DNA of 64,000 bases, from assembly GCA_947581855.1 (NCBI GenBank), contig CANPVZ010000001.1:1-64000 (forward strand), in the 5' to 3' direction. The notes beneath the pieces are model-generated. The model was not told the origin of the DNA. It saw only the letters and a list, made by a program, of their open reading frames with translations, and did not search any database. The stretch is from an uncultured Phocaeicola sp. GTDB taxonomy: Bacteria; Bacteroidota; Bacteroidia; Bacteroidales; Bacteroidaceae. This document shows, one piece after another, positions 54,038 through 63,593 of the stretch (the stretch's first letter is position 1; every line of letters begins with the position of its first letter). The translations under genes were made by a program, and so were the position numbers.

Positions 54038-55729
54038 ATGGGAAAGAAATTTCTTGTTTCTCTGTTTTTGGGTTGTTGTGTCTGGGCACAGGCTCAGGAT
54101 GTTTCCCGTTCGTTTTTCAGAGTTCCTCTCGATATCCCTTTGTATTTAAGTGGCAATTTCGGTGAGTTGCGTCCGAACCATTTTCACGGCGGACTTGATT
54201 TTAAGACGCAAGGCGTGGAAGGGAAGCCGGTACATAGTATAGAAGAAGGCTACATCTCCCGTATATCCGTCATGCCGGGCGGCTATGGTAACGCTTTATA
54301 TGTCACGCACCCGAATGGATATACTTCTGTATACGGACATTTAAAAGAGTTTGCTTCCGCTATAGCAAAATATGTGGAAGACGAGCAATATGCGAAAGAA
54401 AGTTTTGAAGTGAACTTGTTTCCGGATGCCTCCCTGTTTCCTGTAAAGAAAGGGGAGGTGATAGCTTTAAGCGGCAATACGGGTAGCTCGGGCGGGCCTC
54501 ATTTGCATCTGGAGATCCGGAATACGGAAGAGAATGAACCGGTTAACCCGTTACCTTTTTATTTATCGGAGATAAAAGATACAAAACCGCCGAGAGCTTA
54601 TTCCGTCATGTTTTATCCGCAAGCAGGAAAAGGAGTCGTCAACGGAAGTAAGCAAAAACGTTCCATTGCATTCGTAAACCGTTCGGGGCGGACGGTATTG
54701 GCGCAACCGGTGGATGCTTGGGGTGAAATCGGTTTGGGACTTCGAGCCTACGATTATATGAACGAAACCAACAATACGTATGGAGTGTTCTCCGTAACGC
54801 TTTATGTCGACAGTGTGAAAGTGTTTAATAGTATGGTCGACCGTTTTTTATTTGATGAAAACCGGGCTATAAACGGATGGACAGATTACGATGTATATAA
54901 GCAAAAGCGAAGTTGGTACATGAAATCTTTTCTTCCTGCCGGAAACCGTCTACGTATGTTGCATGCAGGAGACAACAGGGGTTTTGTCCGCATAAATGAA
55001 GAAAGAGATTATCACATCATGTATGTGCTGGAAGATGCACATGGGAATGTTTCCCGTTATCGTTTCACGATAAGGGGAAAACGTCGGCAGATTCCGTCGC
55101 ATGTGCCACAAGGCAAATATCTTTTACGTTGGGATCAAGCGAATATCATTCAAGAACCCGGTATGGAGTTGGCTATTCCTAAAGGCATGTTGTATGATGA
55201 TGTGGAGGCCGATACAAAAATCATTCGTGATTCTTCGGCTGTAGCTTTTGTATATCAGTTGCATAATTCACCTGTTCCGCTGCACACTTATTGTCCGTTG
55301 ACTATTGGAATACGTAACTTTCCGGTGGCGGATACCACTAAATATTATATTGCCGGTAAATGGGGAAATGCATTGCATTATGTAGGCGGTACGTATGAAA
55401 ACGGATGGATGAAAGCTTCCATTCGTGAACTGGCTACTTATACGGTAGCGATTGATACCGTTCCGCCTAAAGTGGAGCCTTTGAATAAAGGAATGTGGGA
55501 ACGTTCGAAAGAGATCGCTTTCCGCCTCTCGGATAAACATACGGGTATTCGTTCTTATAAAGGAATGATCGACGGAAAATTTGTATTGTTTACATACAAC
55601 TTGAAACGACGTTTGGCATGTAAACTAGCCAAAGCCCGAATAGAGCGGGGTAAACGTCATGCTTTAGAGTTGGAAGTAACTGATTTTTGCGGAAATGTGA
55701 CCCGTGTGAAAGAGGAATTTTATTATTAA
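54038..55729 (+). CDS. Exported M23 family metallopeptidase
   Basis: A 563-residue protein with a signal peptide ending AQAQ (about residue 20). The LytM/M23 domain (about 28-190) keeps the zinc ligands: NHFHGGLDF (His and Asp), then GNTGSSGGPHLHLEI (HLH). This makes it a probable active peptidoglycan endopeptidase. The following 370 residues are beta-rich with Ig-like spacing and no recognised motif. Follows nadC by 3 bases, an unrelated function in the same transcript. Confidence 0.9.
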   Translation: MGKKFLVSLFLGCCVWAQAQDVSRSFFRVPLDIPLYLSGNFGELRPNHFHGGLDFKTQGVEGKPVHSIEEGYISRISVMPGGYGNALYVTHPNGYTSVYGHLKEFASAIAKYVEDEQYAKESFEVNLFPDASLFPVKKGEVIALSGNTGSSGGPHLHLEIRNTEENEPVNPLPFYLSEIKDTKPPRAYSVMFYPQAGKGVVNGSKQKRSIAFVNRSGRTVLAQPVDAWGEIGLGLRAYDYMNETNNTYGVFSVTLYVDSVKVFNSMVDRFLFDENRAINGWTDYDVYKQKRSWYMKSFLPAGNRLRMLHAGDNRGFVRINEERDYHIMYVLEDAHGNVSRYRFTIRGKRRQIPSHVPQGKYLLRWDQANIIQEPGMELAIPKGMLYDDVEADTKIIRDSSAVAFVYQLHNSPVPLHTYCPLTIGIRNFPVADTTKYYIAGKWGNALHYVGGTYENGWMKASIRELATYTVAIDTVPPKVEPLNKGMWERSKEIAFRLSDKHTGIRSYKGMIDGKFVLFTYNLKRRLACKLAKARIERGKRHALELEVTDFCGNVTRVKEEFYY

Positions 55730-55760
55730 ATGGAAAATCAATAATGAAAAAAGAATACGT

Positions 55761-57407
55761 ATGAAGACAAAACTAATGTGGATGGTTGCCTTGTTTGCTG
55801 CTTGGGTGACTGAGACTTCGGCCTGTACCAATTTGATTGTAGGAAAAGCTGCTTCTACCGATGGTTCGGTTATTGTATCTTATTCTGCCGATTCGTTCGG
55901 TATGTTCGGACATCTGTATCATTCTCCGGCGGCAACGCATGAGCAGGGCGAGATGTTGGATATTTATGATTGGGATACAGCCAAATATCTGGGACAAATA
56001 AAGCAGGTACCGAAAACTTATAATGTAATAGGAAATATCAATGAATTTCAGGTAACCATTGGCGAGACGACATTTGGAGGACGTCCCGAATTAGCTGATA
56101 GTACAGGTATTATTGATTACGGAAGTTTGATATATATAGCCTTGCAGCGTGCATCCACAGCCCGTGAAGCTATTCAAGTAATGACGGAACTGGTAAAAGA
56201 GTATGGTTATTACAGTGAAGGAGAAAGTTTTACTGTGGCCGATCCGAATGAAGCATGGATACTGGAGATGATTGGAAAAGGACCTGGTGTACGAGGAGCC
56301 GTATGGGTGGCAGTTCGTATACCGGACGACTGCATTGCTGCCCATGCTAATCAGTCGCGTATTCATAAATTTGATATGGACGATAAGGAGAATTGTATGT
56401 ATTCTCCGGATGTGATATCTTTTGCACGGGAGAAAGGGTATTTTAACGGCATGAACAAAGATTTCAGCTTTGCAGATGCGTACAATCCTTTAGATTTCGG
56501 AGGCTTGCGCTATTGCGAGGCACGGGTGTGGAGCTTCTATCGTCGTCATAATGCCGAAATGGATAAATACCTTTCTTATATAAAGGGAGAGAGCGACGAA
56601 CCCATGCCTCTTTATATCAAACCTGCCCACAAAGTTTCGGTACAAGATGTGCAGCAAGATATGCGCGATCATTATGAAGGCACTCCGTTAGATATGACTA
56701 AAGATTTGGGTGCCGGAGCATATAATAGTCCTTATCGTCCTTCTCCGCTTTCTTTCAAAGTAGACGGGCAAGAGTATTTTAACGAACGTCCGATTTCTAC
56801 CCAGCAATCGGCCTTTACTTTCGTATCCCAAATGCGTGCTAATTTACCTAATGCGATAGGAGGAGTACTGTGGTTCGGAATGGATGATGCCAATATGATT
56901 GCTTATACACCTGTATATTGTTGTTCTACGGAAGTACCTTCCTGCTATGCCAAAGACGTGGCCGATGGAGTTACTTTCTCTTGGGAATCGGCATTTTGGG
57001 TGTGTAACTGGGTATCGAACATGATTTATCCGCGTTATGGATTGATGATTGATGATTTGCGTGAAGTACAGAAACATACGGAATCCGGATTCTTTACTGC
57101 TCAAAAAGAGATAGAAAGCAATGCCTTGGAGATGTATAAGGAAAGTCCGGCAAAAGCAAAAGAATATCTGACAAAGTATACGGTGCGGACAGCTCAGAAT
57201 ATGCTCGACGGATGGAAGAAACTCGGAGAGTTCTTAATTGTGAAATATAATGATTTGGTAGTAAAGAGAGTAAAAGACGGTAAATTTGAACGAACTTCCA
57301 CCGGGCTTTGTGCTCCGCTAATTCGTCCGGGATATCCCGAAGAGTATAACAGGAAAGTAATACAAGAAACCGGAAATCGTTATAAAGTAACGGATTTGAA
57401 AAAATAA
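55761..57407 (+). CDS. C69 family dipeptidase, exported
   Basis: A 548-residue N-terminal nucleophile hydrolase of the PepD/C69 (dipeptidase A) family. The signal peptide ends at SA, exposing Cys22 (CTNLIVGKAASTDGSVIVSYSAD) as the nucleophile. Further family motifs are TIGETTFGGRPEL, ADPNEAWILEMIG and ANQSRI. It acts in the periplasm or on the surface on dipeptides. It follows the M23 gene by 31 bases. Confidence 0.92.
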   Translation: MKTKLMWMVALFAAWVTETSACTNLIVGKAASTDGSVIVSYSADSFGMFGHLYHSPAATHEQGEMLDIYDWDTAKYLGQIKQVPKTYNVIGNINEFQVTIGETTFGGRPELADSTGIIDYGSLIYIALQRASTAREAIQVMTELVKEYGYYSEGESFTVADPNEAWILEMIGKGPGVRGAVWVAVRIPDDCIAAHANQSRIHKFDMDDKENCMYSPDVISFAREKGYFNGMNKDFSFADAYNPLDFGGLRYCEARVWSFYRRHNAEMDKYLSYIKGESDEPMPLYIKPAHKVSVQDVQQDMRDHYEGTPLDMTKDLGAGAYNSPYRPSPLSFKVDGQEYFNERPISTQQSAFTFVSQMRANLPNAIGGVLWFGMDDANMIAYTPVYCCSTEVPSCYAKDVADGVTFSWESAFWVCNWVSNMIYPRYGLMIDDLREVQKHTESGFFTAQKEIESNALEMYKESPAKAKEYLTKYTVRTAQNMLDGWKKLGEFLIVKYNDLVVKRVKDGKFERTSTGLCAPLIRPGYPEEYNRKVIQETGNRYKVTDLKK

Positions 57408-57443
57408 TTGCCAAAGGATTAGGATATAAACTCCATTTTTCTC

Positions 57444-57451
57444 TATATTTG
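57444..57451 (+). promoter_or_regulatory. -7 promoter element of the phosphohexomutase gene
   Basis: TATATTTG, a full match to TAnnTTTG, 40 bases before the start at 57492. Confidence 0.5.
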
Positions 57452-57491
57452 TGACAATAATTTGGTAATTTAAATCTAAAATAATACGAAT

Positions 57492-59237
57492 ATGGAAAAT
57501 GAACAATTGATTAAAGAAGTAACCGAGAAAGCGCAAAGATGGTTAACTCCCGCATACGATGCTGAAACTCAGGTCGAGGTAAAACGTATGTTGGAAAATC
57601 CTGACAAAACAGATTTGATTGAGGCTTTCTACAAAGACCTTGAGTTTGGAACCGGCGGTTTACGAGGTATCATGGGAGTAGGTTCTAACCGCATGAATAT
57701 CTATACTGTAGGAGCAGCAACACAGGGCTTGTCTAATTACTTGAACAAGAACTTTACGGATTTGGAGCAGATTTCGGTAGTGGTAGGTCATGATTGCCGT
57801 AACAATAGTCGTAAGTTTGCTGAAATTTCCGCTAATATATTTTCTGCTAACGGCATTAAAGTATATCTTTTTGAAGATATGCGTCCTACTCCGGAAATGT
57901 CATATGCTATCCGCCATTTAGGTTGCCAGAGCGGTATTATCCTGACGGCTTCCCATAATCCGAAAGAATATAACGGATATAAGGCTTATTGGGATGATGG
58001 AGCGCAGGTGTTGGCTCCGCATGATAAAGGTATTATCGATGAAGTGAATAAAATAGCTTCGGCAGCCGATATTAAATTTGAAGGAAATAAAGATTTGATT
58101 CAGATTATCGGTGAAGATGTGGATAAACCTTATTTGGATGCCGTACAGACTATTTCTATTGATCCGGAAGTGATTAAGCGCCAGAAAGATTTAAGCATTG
58201 TTTATACTCCGATTCATGGAACCGGTATGATGTTGATTCCGCGTGCTTTGAAAATGTGGGGCTTTGAGAATGTACATTGCGTTCCTGAACAGATGGTAAA
58301 AGACGGCAACTTCCCGACAGTGATTTCTCCGAATCCTGAAAATGCGGAAGCTTTGACATTGGCTATTAAGTTAGCGAAGGAAATTAACGCGGATATTGTA
58401 ATGGCTTCCGATCCGGATGCTGATCGTGTGGGTATGGCTTGTAAAGATGATAAAGGCGAATGGGTCTTGATTAATGGTAATCAAACCTGTCTGTTGTTCC
58501 TGTATTATATCATTACCAACCGGAAGGCAATGGGGAAAATGACCGGCAAAGAGTTTGTTGTGAAGACTATTGTCACTACAGAATTGATCAAAGCTATCGC
58601 CGACAAGAATCAGATAGAAATGTATGATTGTTACACTGGTTTTAAATGGATTGCTCGCCAGATTCGTTTGAATGAAGGTATCAAGCAATATATCGGCGGT
58701 GGTGAAGAGAGTTATGGCTTCCTTGCGGAAGATTTTGTTCGTGATAAAGACGCGGTGTCCGCTTGTGCTTTGCTGGCAGAGATTTGTGCTTGGGCAAAAG
58801 ATCAGGGCAAGACTTTATATGATGTGTTGATGGATATCTATGTTGAATATGGATTCTCGAAAGAACTGACTGTCAATGTCGTGAAACCGGGCAAGAGTGG
58901 AGCGGATGAAATTAAGGCAATGATGGAAAATTTCCGTGCTAATCCTCCAAAAGAATTGGGTGATTCACCGGTCGTTCTGACAAAAGATTATAAAACATTG
59001 AAACAGACGGATGCTGAAGGCCATGTAACGGATATTGATATGCCTGATACTTCGAATGTGCTGCAATATTTCTGTGCCGATGGAACAAAAGTTTCGGTTC
59101 GTCCTTCCGGAACGGAGCCAAAAATCAAGTTCTATGTGGAAGCAAAAGGGGAAATGGGTTGTCCGAAATGTTATGAATCTGCTAATGCAGCTGCATTAGA
59201 GAAGATTGAAGGCATTAAGAAGTCCTTAGGTATTTGA
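57492..59237 (+). CDS. Phospho-sugar mutase (phosphoglucomutase/phosphomannomutase family)
   Basis: A 581-residue alpha-D-phosphohexomutase. The phosphoserine is Ser154 in LTASHNPKEYNGYK, the metal loop is ASDPDADRVG, the sugar loop GGGEESYGF and the phosphate loop RPSGTEPKIKFYVE. Length and sequence match the long PgcA/PGM2-type group of Bacteroidota. It interconverts hexose 1- and 6-phosphates; exact sugar preference cannot be read. Confidence 0.95.
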   Translation: MENEQLIKEVTEKAQRWLTPAYDAETQVEVKRMLENPDKTDLIEAFYKDLEFGTGGLRGIMGVGSNRMNIYTVGAATQGLSNYLNKNFTDLEQISVVVGHDCRNNSRKFAEISANIFSANGIKVYLFEDMRPTPEMSYAIRHLGCQSGIILTASHNPKEYNGYKAYWDDGAQVLAPHDKGIIDEVNKIASAADIKFEGNKDLIQIIGEDVDKPYLDAVQTISIDPEVIKRQKDLSIVYTPIHGTGMMLIPRALKMWGFENVHCVPEQMVKDGNFPTVISPNPENAEALTLAIKLAKEINADIVMASDPDADRVGMACKDDKGEWVLINGNQTCLLFLYYIITNRKAMGKMTGKEFVVKTIVTTELIKAIADKNQIEMYDCYTGFKWIARQIRLNEGIKQYIGGGEESYGFLAEDFVRDKDAVSACALLAEICAWAKDQGKTLYDVLMDIYVEYGFSKELTVNVVKPGKSGADEIKAMMENFRANPPKELGDSPVVLTKDYKTLKQTDAEGHVTDIDMPDTSNVLQYFCADGTKVSVRPSGTEPKIKFYVEAKGEMGCPKCYESANAAALEKIEGIKKSLGI

Positions 59238-59322
59238 TAAATTAGAAATTGCATGGCAAATGAGGTGAGAATCTCATCTTCAAGCTATCTTGTTTAGGAA
59301 TATTCTTTAAATTAATCAGTAA

Positions 59323-59362
59323 AAAAAAGCTGTCTCGAAATAAAAAATGAGACAGCTTTTTT
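59323..59362. terminator. Bidirectional terminator between the mutase and nudC
   Basis: AAAAAAGCTGTCTC (59323-59336) pairs perfectly with GAGACAGCTTTTTT (59349-59362); the A and T flanks serve both strands. Confidence 0.9.
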
Positions 59363-59388
59363 ATGGCTTGTAAGTATATATAATGCTT

Positions 59389-60168
59389 TTAATTTTTCTC
59401 TAACCAATCATCGATAAGCATACGTGCCATGCTCATCTTTCCGGGGATATCGGGGAGATTCTCTTTAGTAAAAAATTTGCCGGCACTTAGTTCCGAAGTT
59501 TGCAATTTGATTTCTCCACTGGCATAATCAGCTGTGAAACCTACCATTAAGCCACAAGGATACGGCCAGGGTTGACTTCCGAAATAACGAATGTTTTGCA
59601 CACGCAATCCTGTTTCCTCCAAAACTTCCCGTTGTACACATTCCTCCAGTGTTTCACCGGTTTCTACAAAACCGGCAACTAAACCGTAATAATCACCCCG
59701 GAAGTTGCGGGCATGAACCAATAGTATTTCATTACCTTTTCGCACTAATACAATGATTGCCGTGGAAACTATAGGCCAGATTTCTTTACCGCAGCCGGAA
59801 CAACGTTTGCTAATGGTGGTATGGAATTTCATAGGCATGCCACAAACCGGACAATAACGGTTGTTCTTATCCCAAAAAATAATTTCTTGTGCTTTACCGG
59901 CCATCAGATACATATTCCGTGGAAGAATATCAAAAGAAGCTCTTAGTCCGACGGTTGTATAACGATCGTTTTCTGTAATAGGATTGTCGATAGAATAAGC
60001 ATGAAATACTTGTCCATCGAAAAGAGATAATTCATGGATACGTGTCCATTCAGAAACAGGAACAGGAGCCTCTTCTTGATAAGGAACCCTGCCTCCCTTT
60101 TTTGTTTTCTCTAATAATAATTGGTCGTTGCAAAAAACAAACCAGTATTTATTTTTTTCACTATTCAT
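59389..60168 (-). CDS. nudC: NAD(+) diphosphatase NudC (decapping type)
   Basis: Hydrolyses NADH to NMNH and AMP and removes NAD caps from RNA. The start is set at 60168 (MNSEKNKYW); the longer frame begins with a TTG that coincides with a -7 element (60193-60200, TACTTTTG on the minus strand). The zinc ribbon (CPVCGMP, CSGCGKE) precedes the Nudix box GFVETGETLEECVQREVLEETG and the SQPWPYP motif specific for NudC. Confidence 0.94.
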   Translation of the reverse strand: MNSEKNKYWFVFCNDQLLLEKTKKGGRVPYQEEAPVPVSEWTRIHELSLFDGQVFHAYSIDNPITENDRYTTVGLRASFDILPRNMYLMAGKAQEIIFWDKNNRYCPVCGMPMKFHTTISKRCSGCGKEIWPIVSTAIIVLVRKGNEILLVHARNFRGDYYGLVAGFVETGETLEECVQREVLEETGLRVQNIRYFGSQPWPYPCGLMVGFTADYASGEIKLQTSELSAGKFFTKENLPDIPGKMSMARMLIDDWLEKN

Positions 60169-60206
60169 TTGCACCCTGCTTTTTACCGGCTGCAAAAGTA
60201 CATTTT

Positions 60207-60503
60207 TTATTCGATATCCCGATAAAAGCGTAATTCATTTTGCAATAATCTGATTTCGTGCTGTAGATGCTTCATTCGTTTTAGGAGGTGATGAATGGCA
60301 TCCAAGCCTGCTATATTAATGGACAGATCATAATAAAGACGTGCATATTGTTCCAAATCGGACAATTGAGACATAGGAATGTATTGTTCATCCTCTATTC
60401 TCGTCACTTCTATCAAACCATCATCTTCTAGGAGGCTGATAAATGAAGGTTCTATATGGCTTTTATCACAGTATTCACTGATTATAATTAAATCGCTCTG
60501 CAT
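60207..60503 (-). CDS. CbpM-like chaperone modulator
   Basis: A 98-residue MerR-like helical protein starting MQSDLIIISEYCDKSHIEPSFISLLEDDGLI, with a later SDLEQYARLYYDLSINIAGLDAIHHLLKRM segment and a coiled-coil end. This is the pattern of CbpM, which in E. coli binds the J domain of CbpA and inhibits it. It follows a cbpA-type gene by 21 bases, which supports the assignment. Confidence 0.88.
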   Translation of the reverse strand: MQSDLIIISEYCDKSHIEPSFISLLEDDGLIEVTRIEDEQYIPMSQLSDLEQYARLYYDLSINIAGLDAIHHLLKRMKHLQHEIRLLQNELRFYRDIE

Positions 60504-60524
60504 ATCTCAATGATTTAAAGGTTA

Positions 60525-61460
60525 CTAACTGTTTTGTAATTCACGGAACAACTCTTTCTGTTTTTCTGTCAGTCCGGTTGGTATTTGAACAGAGTATGTT
60601 ATAATCAGATCTCCGAATTGTCCTTCCTTTTTATATACAGGGAATCCCTTGCCTTTCAGTCTGACTTTCGTTCCGTTTTGAGTTGACGGTTTTACTTTTA
60701 GTTTTACTTTTCCGTTAAGCGTGTCGACCGTTTCTTCTCCACCCAATACAGCCGTATAAAGATTTAGCGGTGCGGTGACATATAAATCATCGCCTTTCCG
60801 TTTAAATGTACTGTCGTCCGGAATCACAAAGGTTATATATAAATCGCCGGCCGGTCCGCCGTTGATACCCGGAGCACCATATCCTTTGAGCTTGATTACC
60901 TGCCCGTTGGCTACACCTGCCGGGACTGTAATTCGTACGTTCTTTCCGTTTACATTCAGAATTTGTTTATGAGTTTCCGCAGCTTCTCTTAAAGAGAGTT
61001 GTAATTCGGCATTATAATCCTGTCCTTTGAATCCTGTACTCCGTGATCTTCTTCCTGCTCCTCCAAATAGTTCCTCAAAGAAATCAGAGAAACCACTTGC
61101 ATTACCACTATGGAAACCACCGCCAAATTGAGAAAAGTCGCCTTCGTCAAATCCGTTTCCCGATGCTGAATACCAGTGTGTTCCTCCACCACCGGTTTGT
61201 TGATAAGCTCTTTTTTGTGCTTCAAACTCATCGGCATGTTTCCAATGTTCTCCGTATTCATCGTATTTTTTCCGCTTTTCCGGATCACTCAATACTTCAT
61301 TCGCCTCGTTTATTTCCTGAAATTTATCCTTAGCTGTGGGATCATTCGGATTTAAATCGGGGTGGTATTTTCGTGCTAATTTGCGGAATGCTTTTTTTAT
61401 TTCATCCTGTGTAGCATTTTTGTCTACGCCCAGAATCTTGTAATAATCGATATAGGCCAT
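60525..61460 (-). CDS. cbpA: CbpA-type DnaJ co-chaperone
   Basis: A 311-residue J-protein without zinc fingers. The J domain (1-70) has the HPD motif ([10 protein letters not shown]), followed by a Gly/Phe-rich linker (about 85-135) and two C-terminal substrate-binding domains ([29 protein letters not shown]). It stimulates DnaK; in E. coli the homologue is also DNA-binding. First gene of the cbpA-cbpM operon. Confidence 0.93.
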   Translation of the reverse strand: MAYIDYYKILGVDKNATQDEIKKAFRKLARKYHPDLNPNDPTAKDKFQEINEANEVLSDPEKRKKYDEYGEHWKHADEFEAQKRAYQQTGGGGTHWYSASGNGFDEGDFSQFGGGFHSGNASGFSDFFEELFGGAGRRSRSTGFKGQDYNAELQLSLREAAETHKQILNVNGKNVRITVPAGVANGQVIKLKGYGAPGINGGPAGDLYITFVIPDDSTFKRKGDDLYVTAPLNLYTAVLGGEETVDTLNGKVKLKVKPSTQNGTKVRLKGKGFPVYKKEGQFGDLIITYSVQIPTGLTEKQKELFRELQNS

Positions 61461-61577
61461 ACTTATGTCTCCTTTTTATTGCATTATGAAGAGAACAAAA
61501 AAAGTGCCGGATTGGTTGTTGGCAGATTCTTTTAAAAAATATTATGCCTTTTCTTTTTACTAAAAAGCTACTGATAC

Positions 61578-61609
61578 TTGTTAATTTACAAAATAAGTTC
61601 GTAACTTTG
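61578..61609 (+). promoter_or_regulatory. Promoter of the SBP-type histidine kinase
   Basis: TTG at 61578-61580, a 21-bp spacer and TAACTTTG at 61602-61609, 23 bases before the kinase start. Confidence 0.7.
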
Positions 61610-61631
61610 CATAAATTAATTTTATAAATCT

Positions 61632-63584
61632 ATGTGGCTGAAATTGATTGGTAAAAAAATGTGCTTGTTAATACTTTTAAGCATGATTACTTTATTTGTA
61701 TCAGCTCAAGACAAATCTTTAGCCTCTTCTTCTAATTATGCAAATATTCTTATCATAAGTTCTTACAATCCGGGCATAAGTTCTACATCAGCTAATATTT
61801 CCGCCTTTATGGACGAATATAAGGCCAATGGTGGACATAATAATGTGTTTATTGAAAACATGAATTGTAAAAGTCTGATAGAGGCACCATTGTGGAAGGG
61901 TCGGATGAAAAGGATTTTAGAGAAATATGCTTCTGAAAAGAACTCTCCGTCATTAATCGTATTGTTAGGGCAGGAAGCATGGGCGGCTTATTTGTCACAA
62001 GATGTAAAGGATTTGCCGGAAATTCCTGTATTAGGTGGTATGGTGAGCCGGAATTTTGTGGAAATGCCCGATAGTAATTGTGTTGTAGCCGAATGGAACC
62101 CGGAAAGTTTGGATGTATATGACCGGGCAAAGGATTATCATGTAGTAGGCGGATATGTTTATGAATATAATATTGATAAAAATATTGAGTTGATAAAACG
62201 TTATTATCCCGATACAAAAAATATAGCTTTGCTTTCGGACAACAGTTACGGAGGAATTTCGATGCTGGCCCATGTACAGGAAAAGATGAAAAAATATCCT
62301 GAATACACAATGATTAGTTTGGATGGACGTACACATACTCTTTATTCAATGGTTGACACAATAACCAATCTTCCTGAAAAGACTGTCCTGTTGTTAGGAA
62401 CTTGGAGGGTGGATAAGAATGAAGGATATTTTATGCAAAATTCAATGTATGTATTGAAAGATGCTAATCCGAATATTCCGGTTTTCACCCTTTCTACGAT
62501 AGGCTTGGGTTATTGGGCTATAGGCGGTTACATGCCAAATTATCATATTTTAGGTGCGGAACTTGCAAAACAAGCAGTTAATTATTTAAAACACAAAGAT
62601 TTAAATCAAGTAGGGCTGCAAGTGATTGATGGGAAATACCGATTCGATATCAAATGTTTAGAGGGAAAGGGATTGGATTCTATCGCTTTACCACCTAATA
62701 CGATACTGGTAAATCGCACACCGACTTTTTGGGAACAGTATCGAAATGAAGTTCTCATTGTCAGTATAGTTTTTATTGTATTGTTTCTGATATTATTGAT
62801 GGTTTTTTATTTTTTAATGCGGACCAGACGATTGAAAAAGGCATTGGAGAAATCTCAAATAGCATTGATAGAAGCCAAAGACAGAGCGGAAGAAAGCAAT
62901 AGATTGAAAACAGCCTTTTTAGCTAATATGAGTCATGAGATACGAACTCCTTTAAATGCGATTGTCGGATTCTCGAATGTGATAGCTGATAAAGATTTGG
63001 AACTCGAGGAACAAGAAAACTTTGCTGCCATCATTCGAAAGAATTCGGATTTATTGTTGAACTTGATTAATGATATATTAGATATTTCCCGTTTGGAATC
63101 AGGACGTACTAAATTTGTTATGGAACCATGCGATTTGGTGGAATTGTGTCAAAGTACTCTTACTACTGTACAATTTGCCCGTCCATCAAATTTGGCTTAT
63201 GTGTTTGATTCCAATTTGGACGAATGTATTTTAAATATAGATATGCAACGTATACAACAAGTACTTATTAATTTGCTTTCCAATGCGGGTAAATTTACGG
63301 AAAAAGGAAGCATTACCCTTTCGTTGCATAAAGATGAGATAAAGAAAGAAGTACGGATTATGGTAAGTGATACGGGAGTAGGGGTTCCTGAAGATAAACA
63401 GACTAAGGTATTCGAACGTTTTGAGAAGTTGAACGAATATTCTCAAGGTACAGGGTTAGGCCTATCAATCTGTCGGCTGATTATAGAAAATTTTGGCGGA
63501 AAAATATGGGTGGATAGCAACTATAAAAAAGGGGCTCGCTTTGTATTTACAATTCCCTATGAAACAAAGAATATTAAAGAATAA
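61632..63584 (+). CDS. Sensor histidine kinase with a periplasmic ABC-type binding domain
   Basis: A 650-residue membrane kinase: signal or first helix (about 8-24), a large periplasmic domain (about 30-370) with the layout of ABC transporter substrate-binding proteins (ANILIISSYNPGISSTSANI, TKNIALLSDNSYGG, PVFTLSTIGLGYWAIGGY), a membrane helix (about 374-398), a coiled-coil linker, then HisKA with His435 in FLANMSHEIRTPLNAIVGF and an ATPase domain with NLLSNAGKFTEKG, DTGVGVPED and GTGLGLSICRLI. No receiver is attached. It is followed 9 bases later by a nucleotidase gene, so the signal may be linked to nucleotides or phosphate, which is inference. Confidence 0.92.
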   Translation: MWLKLIGKKMCLLILLSMITLFVSAQDKSLASSSNYANILIISSYNPGISSTSANISAFMDEYKANGGHNNVFIENMNCKSLIEAPLWKGRMKRILEKYASEKNSPSLIVLLGQEAWAAYLSQDVKDLPEIPVLGGMVSRNFVEMPDSNCVVAEWNPESLDVYDRAKDYHVVGGYVYEYNIDKNIELIKRYYPDTKNIALLSDNSYGGISMLAHVQEKMKKYPEYTMISLDGRTHTLYSMVDTITNLPEKTVLLLGTWRVDKNEGYFMQNSMYVLKDANPNIPVFTLSTIGLGYWAIGGYMPNYHILGAELAKQAVNYLKHKDLNQVGLQVIDGKYRFDIKCLEGKGLDSIALPPNTILVNRTPTFWEQYRNEVLIVSIVFIVLFLILLMVFYFLMRTRRLKKALEKSQIALIEAKDRAEESNRLKTAFLANMSHEIRTPLNAIVGFSNVIADKDLELEEQENFAAIIRKNSDLLLNLINDILDISRLESGRTKFVMEPCDLVELCQSTLTTVQFARPSNLAYVFDSNLDECILNIDMQRIQQVLINLLSNAGKFTEKGSITLSLHKDEIKKEVRIMVSDTGVGVPEDKQTKVFERFEKLNEYSQGTGLGLSICRLIIENFGGKIWVDSNYKKGARFVFTIPYETKNIKE

Positions 63585-63593
63585 TAGTATATA

